Positions 24,625 through 34,898 of a DNA stretch of 64,000 nt are shown piece after piece; within the stretch, counting starts at the first letter, position 1, and each line of letters opens with the position of its first letter. The position numbers were made by a program, and so were the translations under genes. Below the pieces are notes generated by a model. The model made no database searches. It was not told the origin of the DNA and saw only the letters and a program-made list of their open reading frames with translations. Origin of the DNA: Circinella umbellata (taxonomy: Eukaryota; Mucoromycota; Mucoromycetes; Mucorales; Lichtheimiaceae); NCBI GenBank assembly GCA_025093555.1, contig JAIWNF010000013.1, positions 310,001 through 374,000 on the forward strand, in the 5' to 3' direction.

Positions 24625-25905
24625 CTATCTTCGATCCTCTAACACTTGTAATTCACAAAGACTCTTTACAGCTTTTTCATACATGCCAAGGAAAATACTG
24701 CCACCAATAGAAATCCACATCACTCTAGGTCCAATACCAGATAAGAGTACTCGAGGCCCTTCTTCGGCGACAATTCGTTTCATGGTAGACAATACACCAA
24801 CATTTACTGTTTGCAATTGGCTCTATAATAATTATTAAAGTAAAATTATAACATATGATGAATAATTATTGCCATGGTAATAAAAGTATATAAAAAAAAG
24901 GTGTTTTTCTTATTTACCTTATTCAAAAGCATAATTCGAGTTTTGCATACATCAAGAGGGGTAGTTACGGCAGCTGCGATACCACCGGCCAAAGAACCCC
25001 ACAATGCAGCTTCATAAGGCTCTATCCGTCTACCTTTATGTTCGGCATAGGAGCGTTTAAAATATTCATAAAGTGGGAATTGGATACAAGTGAATGGAAT
25101 TTCGCGTGCAACCGTTGATAAGAATCCACGATAAAATCCAAGAATTCCTTCTGTTTTTAGTACATGCTTGACAGCTCCAGATGTTGTTTTAAATTGTTTG
25201 GTTTGCATTCGTTGTTTAATTACTTCAGTTGGTACACGTACAGTACAAGCAGACTATAATAGAATAGGATAAAAAAAGAGTTAAGGTATAAAATCTTCAA
25301 TATGAAACTACTCTCATATATATCCCTTTTTTTCATCCAATCCATATCTAATCAGAAACTTACTATTTCACCAAAAGATGCAGCTGCCATATGAATAAAG
25401 TGGGCATTAGGATGATCTACACTTGCGCCAAGTAATCGTTTTGTAGCTTCATATGTGACAAAAAAGAGCGAAGCTAAAATAAAATTGACAATATAAAACA
25501 ATAAAAATTAATTATTTTCCACCCTGGCTTATGCTAAGACCTTGTCTATATATATCTTTCGATGTGCTATCCCTGTCGCTGAGGTTATTATTACCATTAG
25601 GTGCGCTTCCAATGACTGCTGAAAGTAATCCCGAATAGACACCACGAAAACCACCAGAAGCGATAAAACCAGCTTGTGATTGTAATCGTGTTTTAATGGT
25701 ATCTATGTTGTATATGGATATGAATGTGTCAGGCGCATGAGCAAAAAAAACCCAGAAATAAACTGTCAGTAGATTCATTTCAGTATTAAAGAAAATTTAG
25801 TTTACCGAGTGGAAATAATGCAGTATCAACTGCAGTTCCGGCCATGGCACCTGCCAGCAGGGCTTGTTTCAAATTGGCCTGGTAAGTGATCGTGTTCTCA
25901 CTCAT
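24625..25905 (-). CDS. pet8: Mitochondrial S-adenosylmethionine carrier
   Basis: Mitochondrial carrier of the SLC25A26/Pet8 type, importing SAM into the matrix in exchange for S-adenosylhomocysteine. It starts [20 protein letters not shown]. The three carrier signatures are [11 protein letters not shown] (split by the first intron), the second-repeat variant [11 protein letters not shown], and [13 protein letters not shown]. Helix segments include [20 protein letters not shown] and then [16 protein letters not shown]. The end is [20 protein letters not shown] with a short tail [11 protein letters not shown]. About five exons, around 280 residues, normal for the family. It is divergent to the TCAIM-like gene with a spacer of 187 bp. 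Confidence 0.93.
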
Positions 25906-26092
25906 TAAGTGTTTTTTTTTTGTTCAGTTACTTGGTGATCTCCAAAAAGGAACGTACTGTCAAATTTTTGGTGGCGGTAAAGTTTCAATTTTTTTTTATT
26001 GGGGGGGGGGGTTTCAGAGACCGCGATAAACTTTGTTGGTTTAACCACACGGATACCCTTTTCTTACTGTTCATTATACACACATAGAAAAA

Positions 26093-27088
26093 ATGACTGT
26101 TAGTGGTGGACGAGCCACCGAGAAAGCTGGTTTACTTATTAAACCTTATTTGAAAAAATTGGTTCTTCAAACTCACCCTGATTTTTTTCATGGGGATCCA
26201 ATGAAAGGAAAGCGTAATGCTACATCCTTACAACAATTATATGGCATTTTGAATCCTCTTATAAATACAAACGAGTCGAATACTACATTAAGAAAAAAGA
26301 GTGACCAGCAAAAGCAACAGCAACAATTGGAGTTTTACGGGAAAAAAGCTCGCAAGACTCGTATTGTTAGTATTTTTGAACATTCTTCAAACGAGTGGCA
26401 AACTGTGGCGTCGTTTCTTCGTTTATGCAAACAATTGGATATAGATGTGGTACCTTCCGATATACAAGCTGTACAAGATATGATAACAAAAAAGGAGCAG
26501 GAAACGGCATCGCATCATAATAAAAGAAAGGGAGGGCTTATTTTAAGAGAGGAATTTGCACGAGCATTACATAAACAATCTACCACCATGGCAACGATGA
26601 CAACAGGAGAGACAACAACAAAAATATCATGGTCACCAGAACGTATCTTAAGTAACAAGTTATTGATATTTGGGCCTGATATTGACAAGAATAAAGTTGT
26701 TAAGCAATGGTGTGATTATATGTCAAAATTGGAACCTGAGCGTTGGTGGGGAATAATGCCCGCACTTGTTGTATCCAGCCAAAAGGATGCTCAAAGCTTA
26801 TCATCGTCCAAACAAGGGCGTGGTATTTTAATTTTTTCTTCGGATATGGGATACAGTGGTAAGATTTTTTTAAAGGATAACTTACACTTGACGGGAGAAG
26901 GTCATAAATTATTTTACCCATTAAATTTTACTTTCTATAATTTACTAACTTTTTTGTTGCCTATAACTTATATATTCATATGCTAATTAGATATGAAAAA
27001 ATATCTTGACCAAAACCTTCATATCAAAAGACATGAACGGATATCTATGATGAATGATAATAGCAACTATGGCAGTCAGCCACGATGA
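26093..27088 (+). CDS. TCAIM-like protein (DUF4460/DUF4461)
   Basis: Two exons, 26093-26900 and 26991-27088, give 301 residues. The N-terminus has VLQTHPDFFHGDP followed by LQQLYGILNPLI, the J-like DUF4460 signature of T-cell activation inhibitor, mitochondrial (TCAIM). The middle, with SNKLLIFGPDIDKNKVVKQW and ERWWGIMPALVVS, fits DUF4461. The animal protein is mitochondrial with unclear biochemistry. A poly-Gln-rich linker (QQKQQQQLEF) lies near residue 75. The donor is uncertain: GTAAGA at 26862 is the better consensus, but the 39 nt up to GTCATA at 26901 read as sensible protein (KIFLKDNLHLTGE), and both keep the phase. C-terminal exon: MKKYLDQNLHIKRHERISMM. Confidence 0.7.
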
Positions 27089-28009
27089 TGACAAGCGGGC
27101 GTTGATATTAATATATTGATCTAAGAGCGAGGTGGCGGGGGAGGAAAAAAACCAGGACCACGACAGCCACAACACAAACCACAATTACACAAACGGGATA
27201 TATATTTATATATCATCATTTTTCAAACTATTTCTTCGTACAGCACCAAAGGGTTACAGGGACTCAATGTGGTACACTGACACGAGTTAATTGGATGAAG
27301 GAACGAGTGTGCCAAACAGTAAAAAAAAAATACGGCTAAAAATGGTGTTGTACAACACTTAAAAATAGATAGTATTGACCCCGCTATTATGTTGCTACCG
27401 TGCTATTTTATATTTGTTTCATTTATTTCTTTTACTTTTCCCTAGGAACCGAATTTCCCATTTCCCTTTCCCTCTTTTTGATTAGTTGCTGTCCTGAAAA
27501 CTTAAAAGAAAAGGATATCTTAAAATTCGAGACCTTTTAGTTTGATCGTTTTGTAAATATTTTTCTTTCATAGTATAATATAAAAATAATCCTATTTAGA
27601 ATAAATCATAGATTATGTATATGTGTGTGAATTGATAATGTTTTTAATATAAATGAAAAGAAAAATTATATGTAATAAGGTAGACTGATATAATATATAA
27701 AAGGGCTTTTTGTTAAATGATCTTCATATGGTTGAACACAACGTGTTGGCGACACACTTTTGCTAATAAATTGTATGTCCATAAAAGGAGTAAATTCCAC
27801 GAAAAAGGGAAAATCCTTTAACGATTTATTTTTCTTTTGAAGACAATTCTCTCTTTCTCTTCTTCCTTCCTTCTTTTATTTTTATTCTTAAATATACTCA
27901 CTCACACTCATTTATACATCTCTACTATAAGAGCAGCAGTAAAACCTACCCATATACATAAATATACATATACATTCAACACGATAAAGCAACATATACA
28001 TTTAAAAAG
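27089..28009. other. Intergenic, promoter of the secreted-protein gene
   Basis: About 920 bp. The last 200 bp before 28010 are pyrimidine-rich with a run of ACACTC/ATATACAT motifs, typical of a fungal leader. No gene or RNA was recognised. Confidence 0.6.
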
Positions 28010-28966
28010 ATGTTCAGGAAACTCATTCTGTTATTACCATTAGTAGCGTCTTTAACATCTGCATGTGAACCCCTGTGCAGGCACGCAATTTCACAAACGT
28101 TAGCAGATCGATATATTCCAGTCATTCATTTAGCCGTTAACGAATTGCATGAATCTTTAAATACAAATGTTTATAATATCACCATACCTGATAAATTATC
28201 AAATACTGTTCCTGAAAAGGAACTACAAGATGGTATTCGAAACACGATAGAAGATGGTTTAGATGACTTTACTATGCAAGCAACAGGTGCTATGCTTGAA
28301 GAAGGAATATATCAGACACTTTTCTCGGGCGATCAACCATTTAAAGGCGATTGTAATAGTCCAAAGCGACTTGATAGAAAAAAACCCAATGAAGGTGAAG
28401 ACTGGACTCGAGAAGAATGTATGTAAACTTTTTTTTTTCAATTGTTGTTTTGACATAGTTATTAAATACTGCTGTTATAAATTAAATAGGTGAAAAGATG
28501 GACTATATTTGTGGTAATCCACCATCGATATGTCATTTTTTGGACATGGTAAGAACACAAACACAAAAAAAGAAACATTGCACTAATTTGTAAAAGAAGA
28601 ATATCATTAATTAATAGCATACATTTCATATGATAAAATAAAATATAGATTAAGACTCGAATAGTCGTTTATTTACGGGGTTATTTGATGGAACAAACAC
28701 AATTTGGAAGCGGTTTATTATTCCAAAGTTTAGCACCAAATATGAAACAAAGCATTCATTCGACAATCATACATTACGGAGCTGGCTCCCTATTAACAGA
28801 TGCTGATATTATGGCCTATGTGAATAATATTATCAGTAACACAATTCACTCGCTCGATGTTTGGTCACATACAACTGTTCAAGATATTTGTGCAAGACCA
28901 GAAGACAGCGATGTTTGTGATGGGTGGGATGAAATGGTCATACCAGAGATTTTACGATGGCCTTAA
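28010..28966 (+). CDS. Secreted Cys-containing protein of unknown function
   Basis: Three exons (28010-28418, 28490-28548, 28649-28966) give 261 residues. There is a signal peptide (MFRKLILLLPLVASLTSA) followed at once by CEPLCRHAIS. About eight Cys in the mature part (CEPLC, GDCNS, REEC, YICGNPPSIC, DICARP, DVCDGW) suggest disulfide bonding. Two possible N-glycosylation sites occur early. The body is helical with NTIEDGLDDFTMQATGAML and a segment ending SLLTDADIMAYVNN. There is no transmembrane helix or GPI tail. I do not recognise the family; it looks like a conserved extracellular protein of fungi. Exon phases agree throughout, so the model is firm. Confidence 0.82.
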
Positions 28967-29916
28967 AAGAAAAGATTGTATAATTTATTTATTTATCATT
29001 AGTATTTTCCTTTTACAATGTAAATTTGTTTGTTTTTTTATTATAATTTATTATTTATCAACTACCATTCACCACAAACACACACACATATATTCACGCT
29101 CATACTATATTGTTGTTGTAGTAGAAGGAGAGAAGTTATATATATACTCTCATTCTTTCTTTTGCTCTTCCTCATTCTTTTCCTCCTCTTATACAAATCA
29201 TCCACGCTTTCCCACATATAGCGACAATCAAATCCCATTTTATTACCAAGCATTTTTTTCTTTCTCACAACAAACTTTTTCTTTATATCTTAGCAACAAA
29301 ATACTTATCAATATATACAAAAACAATAATAATTTTTCCTTTGTCTTTTACTCATTTAAAGCACTTCTGGAATTATATATCTCTTTTTATACTTGTAAAT
29401 TTTCCCTCTTATTACATTTATTTATTTTTTAGAAATAAACAATACTATCATTGTTATTAATCAAAGAAATTGTAGCAGGATGTTTTCGATAATAATAACA
29501 AAATCCGAAACATTTGGCAAATACTCATCAACTATAGTAAAAATGATAAATTGGTGTGATCACTCATTTACCGAGCAAAATCATTTTCCTTATGCATGTC
29601 ATTTGTCCAACGACAGACACATGTGGAGTTGGTTGTACAGAACCATTGAAAATCTTCTTTTTGCTTCTTTTTTTTGTATGTGAATTGTTAATTTTATCTT
29701 ATATAATATACCATAATATTTTATGGTTGTTGTGTAAATTATGTACAAATTTTTTATATATTAAACTAATAAGAATGATAATAATTTTTTATGGAACTAG
29801 GAATAGATAGAGAGAGAGAGAAATGAAGAACGAGTAATTAAAAAGAAGAAAGGTACGTGAAAAATAAATAAAATAAATAAAAAGTTATATTACTCTACAA
29901 TTTTGTAACTTAAAAA
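28967..29916. other. Intergenic, convergent 3' region
   Basis: About 950 bp between two convergent genes. It is AT/pyrimidine-rich with CACACACAT and GAGAGAGAGA simple repeats. Open frames at 28857-29432 and 29480-29810 are low-complexity readings (Tyr/Phe/Ser-rich) and are not supported as genes. Confidence 0.6.
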
Positions 29917-31975
29917 TTATAGTAGTGGAGTTCTTGTAGTGGCAAATTCACGAAGGTCGAAAAAAGTTTTAGCAAAGATAGAACATTTACATGATACGTC
30001 CCAATCCATGGCCATCATAAAACGTCGTTCGATCATATTACTATCATAAAAAAGAAGAGGTAAAACAAGTTGTATATTATTATTAATATAGTGTTGTTGT
30101 CTATATAGTCTATAGTTTCTCATTTATTTTTATAACTTACATGACTTTAATATCTAATTCGGGGAATATTTGAACGAAATCCATGTTATAAACGGCACAA
30201 TCATCCCATACTTTGACAGCAAGAAGCATCCCAGCTAAAAGAATCAATCGCCAATTAACATCACAAAGGCTTTGTTCTGATACCTCAAGCATACGAGAAA
30301 CGTAGATATAAGAAATAATTGCATGTTCTGCCGTTAGCTAAGAATAAAATAAATCATTAAGTATTACAAAAAAAACACACGCTCAAAAATAATTACATTC
30401 CAATCATTACAATTACTATTATAAGTACTTACTTCTCCACAATCAAAAACATATGCCATTTGTTCATAAATATCATGCCATGTTGTAACGGGTTGGGCCA
30501 TAAATAATTCTTGCATTGCTTCTGAACTATCTGGTTGTAATAAAGGACTACCAATAAATGATTCATCATAATCAAATAGTCCAAATGCATGATTATGAGA
30601 GATAATCTCATATAAAGCACCCGATACACTAAAAATGTACAAATTATATATAAATACAACATAACTAGGTCATGCTCTTTCTCCCATACCCCTTTTTTTT
30701 GATAATAATAATAAATTACCTTCTTAAAGTCATATCAATTTTGTCATGTTGCTGTTCATGAAATCTTTCTTGCCAACGTAAATCAAAGGAAGTAGAAGAT
30801 AGCCTGTATTGTTGGGCATCTTCTACATCGACATGATGATTTCTTTTTGTTTCTGGATGATGGCGACCTAAACCCATCTTAATAAATGGCACTGACTGTT
30901 CACGACAAACGTCCATATCTGTTTTACTTGCTTTGACAGTAGCTGCTGGAATGATTGCAGCTGCTGTTGTCGCTGCTGTTGTTGTCGTGGCTGTTCCTGT
31001 TAATGATGATACTGAGGCATTGATTTTTTTTTCACGTGTATTGCCTTGTATTCTTGGGAGAAGATGATATTGATGTTGTTGATGAGATGGTATTGTATCG
31101 CGTGGTGCCCAAATATGTTCATCATCCCAATCTTTATTCATCTTTGCACCTGAGATTGATTTATTTTCTTCTTCTAATACTGGACTCGGTAATCCTAATT
31201 TTTCATTCTGATATTGTTGTTTACCGACAATGACTTTACGGACAGACATGCCCAGCCGATTTAAAAAACTTGATATACTACGTTTGGTCAATGACTGTGG
31301 TAAACCATGGGGTTCCTTTTCATCATTGAGTTGGGAATGGGCAAAAGCAGACGACGTTTGACTGTTGCTATCGTCATTGTCACTTTCTTCTTCTTTTTCT
31401 TCTTCATCGTCATACTGGTCATTGTTACTTGTTATTTGCTGTTGTGTTTGTATTTGGACATCTTGTTCAGAAGCAATAATAGGTGAATGAATACTTGAAG
31501 AAGAGCGTGTAGTTGTATCGTCGTCGTCTTCGTCGTCATAGTGATAACCATAATCCTCATAATCTTCTATTTTATGTACAAGGTCGAAATAATCATCATT
31601 TTCGGAAATATCTTTATCAGTCATAGGCGCGATACCTTTCTTTCGAGCAAACGATTGTGTAAACCATCGTGACAATTTGGAACGTGTCATGGAACGTGTT
31701 GTTGTTTCTGTTGTTGTAGTGGAAGCCTTTTCTTGTTGGCTATGATTTTCACATTGAGAACCGTTACTAGAAACAAGAACCCAAGTGGATAGAAGCTGCA
31801 TACATAGTGGAAGACATTGTGAAGAAAGTTCTGGCGCTAATGCTTTTTCTAATGCTGGTAAGGCGTCACGTATTTCTAGCATTAAAGGTACAGGTAAACT
31901 AGGGGCTGGTATATCAACAGCTCCTTCAAGTGCTAAAGAAGTTGTGTGAGGTACAGAAAATGAACGACTAGGCAT
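29917..31975 (-). CDS. Cyclin Y-like protein with long disordered N-terminal half
   Basis: Four or five exons; the first, 31975-30720, codes 418 residues. The cyclin box is C-terminal, spread over later exons: AYVFDCGE, LTAEHAIISYIYVSRMLEVS, NWRLILLAGMLLAVKVWDDC, MDFVQIFPELDI, then MIERRFMMAMDWDVSCKCSI and FAKTFFDLREFA. The KVWDD and FDLR features match animal cyclin Y, which activates CDK14/CDK16 at membranes; in fungi the likely partner is a Pho85/PCTAIRE-type kinase. The N-terminal half is poorly structured with acidic runs (EDYEDYGYHYDDEDDDD), Gln stretches and Ser/Thr repeats, plus a basic patch with SLTKRSISSFLNRLGMSV. Total length is around 600 residues, much longer than animal cyclin Y (about 340). 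Confidence 0.85.
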
Positions 31976-32380
31976 CTTTTTCCTTTTTGAACTCTTTTAT
32001 ATAACTTAGAAATGCTACTATAATTTGTTACTATATTATACGTGGATGGATGTGGATTATATAAATAGAAGGAGAGAAAAGAGAAAGAAGATAAAAAAGA
32101 AAACGATACTGATCAGTAATAAAGAGTGACAAAGAAAAAGTATGAAAAAAGAGTAACCTTTTGGTGTATGTATATATAACGAAAAGAGGAAAAAGGAAAA
32201 AAAAGAAAGAGAGAGAAAAATAAACACCCCCTCGCATAATTATTATCACTATTATCATAGTAATTATTATTATTACTATTATTATAATAATAATAATGAT
32301 AATTAAGTGGTTCTGTTGTTTATATTTTTCTGCCTTGTGTGTCGTGTAAATGGTGAGAGGGTGTGGAATTTGCGTATTGA
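31976..32380. other. Intergenic, promoter region of cyclin Y-like gene
   Basis: About 400 bp upstream of the cyclin start and downstream of the MCM10 stop. It contains long A/G-rich (minus: pyrimidine-rich) and ATT/AAT triplet runs at about 32255-32300. No gene is seen. Confidence 0.6.
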
Positions 32381-34036
32381 CTAGAGATCCACATATCTTG
32401 GTTTTTTGCTATCCGAAGCTGTTCTGTTCTCACTCCTTTGTAGGAGGTCGTCAATTGCTTTTCTCTATAATAATAACAACATTAGCATTGTTATTATTAG
32501 CTTTTTCTCTTTCTTTATTTTCTTCTTTTTTTCTGGCTTCATCTTCGTCCTTCTCCTATCTCTCTCTCTCTCTCTTTCTTTACCTTTTTATCCGATTGGT
32601 CCTTTGTTAATACTTCTTTATGACTATATCCCATCTTTAGCATTGCTTCTACTGATAATGCACCTATATTTATAATATATATAATCATAATAAAACAACA
32701 TCAGCAACCATCGTCGAACAAACGAAAGAAAATAATATTTACTTGATGCAGATTTTTGTTTATCTTCTTGAATCCCAATGATTTTTCTTATCATTTGTGC
32801 ACCAGGATCGTTCTTCCCTTTTAAGAATCCACTAAAAAAATATAAGATAAAAGTTTATATTATTATTATTATTATTATTATTATTCGCAAACAAAAATGT
32901 ATCTTAGCAACAGATTTTTTCATCAATTAAATAATCTAACTTACGCAAGCTCTTGATTATTTTTTAAATCTTCAACATGAGTCTGGGGTTTTTTAACATG
33001 TAATTCTTTGCCTTCAGATGTAATAGATCTTCGTCCTTCAAATACATATGTATATTCCTTGTCATATTTTCTTTCCGATTGAGTTAATCGATATGTGTTC
33101 CTTCCTCCTACTCCTCCTGTTGATACTTTTGCATATCGAACTTCTAAACCACCATTACTAATAAGCATATAGTTAGATTTAATTAGTATAATAAACACAC
33201 ATACAATATATGTATATGTACATGTACATAATTTTAAATCAAATAAAACAAATATTATTACCCTGATGCCAATTCCATCCGACTATTTTTAGAAGCTTTA
33301 CAAGCAAGTTCAATATGATAATTACATAACTTTCCTGTTCGTCCATCCAGCATAGATTGACATTGTTTATTTGGGCGTATAAACTGTGTACATTGAACCA
33401 GATCTTCACTTTCACCAACTATAACTAACTGTTCTCGATTACCAACATATAGACCAATATCCGCACTTTGATCAGATGAACGAGCAATATCAGGTTTCAA
33501 TATACTAATAACGTCTGCTACTTTAAGTTTCTCCTTGAATTCTTTGTATGCTTTACCAAAAACAAACAGGTGGAAATAAGCACCACTCATATTACTGATT
33601 CGTGCAATGCAAAACTTGGTGCCTTTACTATTGCTTTTGTTATCGTCGTTGTTCTCTTGCTGTTTTTCTTGTACAGGAAAGTGTCGAAGTCGCTCAATAA
33701 CTCCTACTGTACCCCATTCTTTACTTGGTTTTTGACCGACACGAATAGATTTGAATTTATTAACAAGTGTTGCTACTTGATCCATAGGAACAAACGCGTT
33801 TGACAAGAACAACGATTCGAGATCGGGTGATGAAATGTATCCATTTCTTTAATTTATGAAATTTAATCAACAAAAAGAGAGAAAAAAAAAGTAGAAAGAT
33901 TAGCTCAATACTATTTATTTCTTATAATTGTTCACACAAAGTACGCACGTAATTGAAATGTTTTGATTAGTTACTTTAATCGTAATTGTGTCAGTAGTTT
34001 TATTTTGTAAATAATCTTGTCGTTTGTCGTACTCAT
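32381..34036 (-). CDS. mcm10: Replication factor MCM10, short form
   Basis: Six exons fit in phase: 34036-33975, 33846-33262, 33157-32945, 32831-32743, 32663-32584 and 32464-32381, giving 370 residues. The OB fold is recognisable (EWGTVGVIERL, KFCIARISNMSGAYFHLFVF, IGLYVGNREQLVIVGES) and is followed by the MCM10 zinc finger CTQFIRPNKQCQSMLDGRTG then KLCNYH, with the CX9-CX11-CX2-H spacing. C-terminal pieces include GFLKGKNDPGAQMIRKIIG and RKAIDDLLQRS, ending KKPRYVDL. MCM10 helps activate the CMG helicase at replication origins. Typical proteins are 550-870 residues and have an N-terminal coiled coil; none is seen here. Exon 1 (start MSTTNDKIIYKIKLL) is my least certain exon; without it the first in-frame ATG is at 33791. 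Confidence 0.8.
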
Positions 34037-34898
34037 AACTGAAGACTAAAGTACTTTGTAATATGCAAAAGTGGCCTTTTGTGTTACTGAAGGAGTGAAA
34101 AAAATAAAATAAAATTTTATGCCATCAAAAAATAAAAGACTCAGGAACAGAAAAGACATACTCACTGTCTTAAATATAAAGTCACTTGTTATATCATATT
34201 ATTAAACCATCCCAGCAATTTGGTTTAAAAAACCTTATTTTAAATTATGGATATAATTTATACTTTTTCAAGTATTATTTACCATTCTTTGACAACCGTT
34301 GTCTGTAAGACAAAAGTTTGCTTGAAATATTGACACTACGTACGAATCTAATGAGGTATTAAAATAAGCCCGATTACAATGAAAAAGAAAAGTAATAAAC
34401 CAAAGCTGAATATATCATTATGAAGAATATTATGTAGTTCCTTGATAATAATAGATAATCATCTGATTTCTTACACATACTTGAACTTAAAAAACAATGA
34501 AAATAGAAAAGGAGGCTTTGATATAATGCTTTAAATTCTTCTTTTGTAGCTGAGGAAAGAATATGGTTATGATAAATAGTATAATAATATTTGTCCGAAA
34601 TAACTGATAAAATAATACATGAATGCATTATTACGATATGAAAACAAATTCGGGCAAAATCCATATAATAAAATGTTCCAAAAGAAAATAATGGGAATTA
34701 TATGCTAGTTCAATGTACAATTGGGAAAAAAAAAAGAAAACAAGAAAAACACAATGCAATATACATGAATATAATAGATAGAAGTAATAGTGAATGATAA
34801 TAATAGTAGTAGTTAAAGGAAGATAGGAGAGTAGAGAGTAAGAGAGAGAGAGTGTGATGTTGGGGTTGGGGTTAAAAATAGATGTATTTATATTAATT
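34037..34898. other. Upstream region of mcm10, no gene seen
   Basis: 860 bp between the stop of the zinc-knuckle gene and the proposed MCM10 start. It is AT-rich, with a GAGAGAGAG run near 34840. The minus-strand frames at 34374-34664 and 34631-34939 are low-complexity Ile/Tyr/Ser-rich and lack any splice partner; I looked here for an MCM10 N-terminal exon and did not find one. Confidence 0.55.

Noticed and set aside
28857..29432. 191-residue open frame after the secreted-protein gene
   Set aside because: Starts inside the last exon in another frame and continues through Tyr/Phe/Ser-rich AT-rich spacer.
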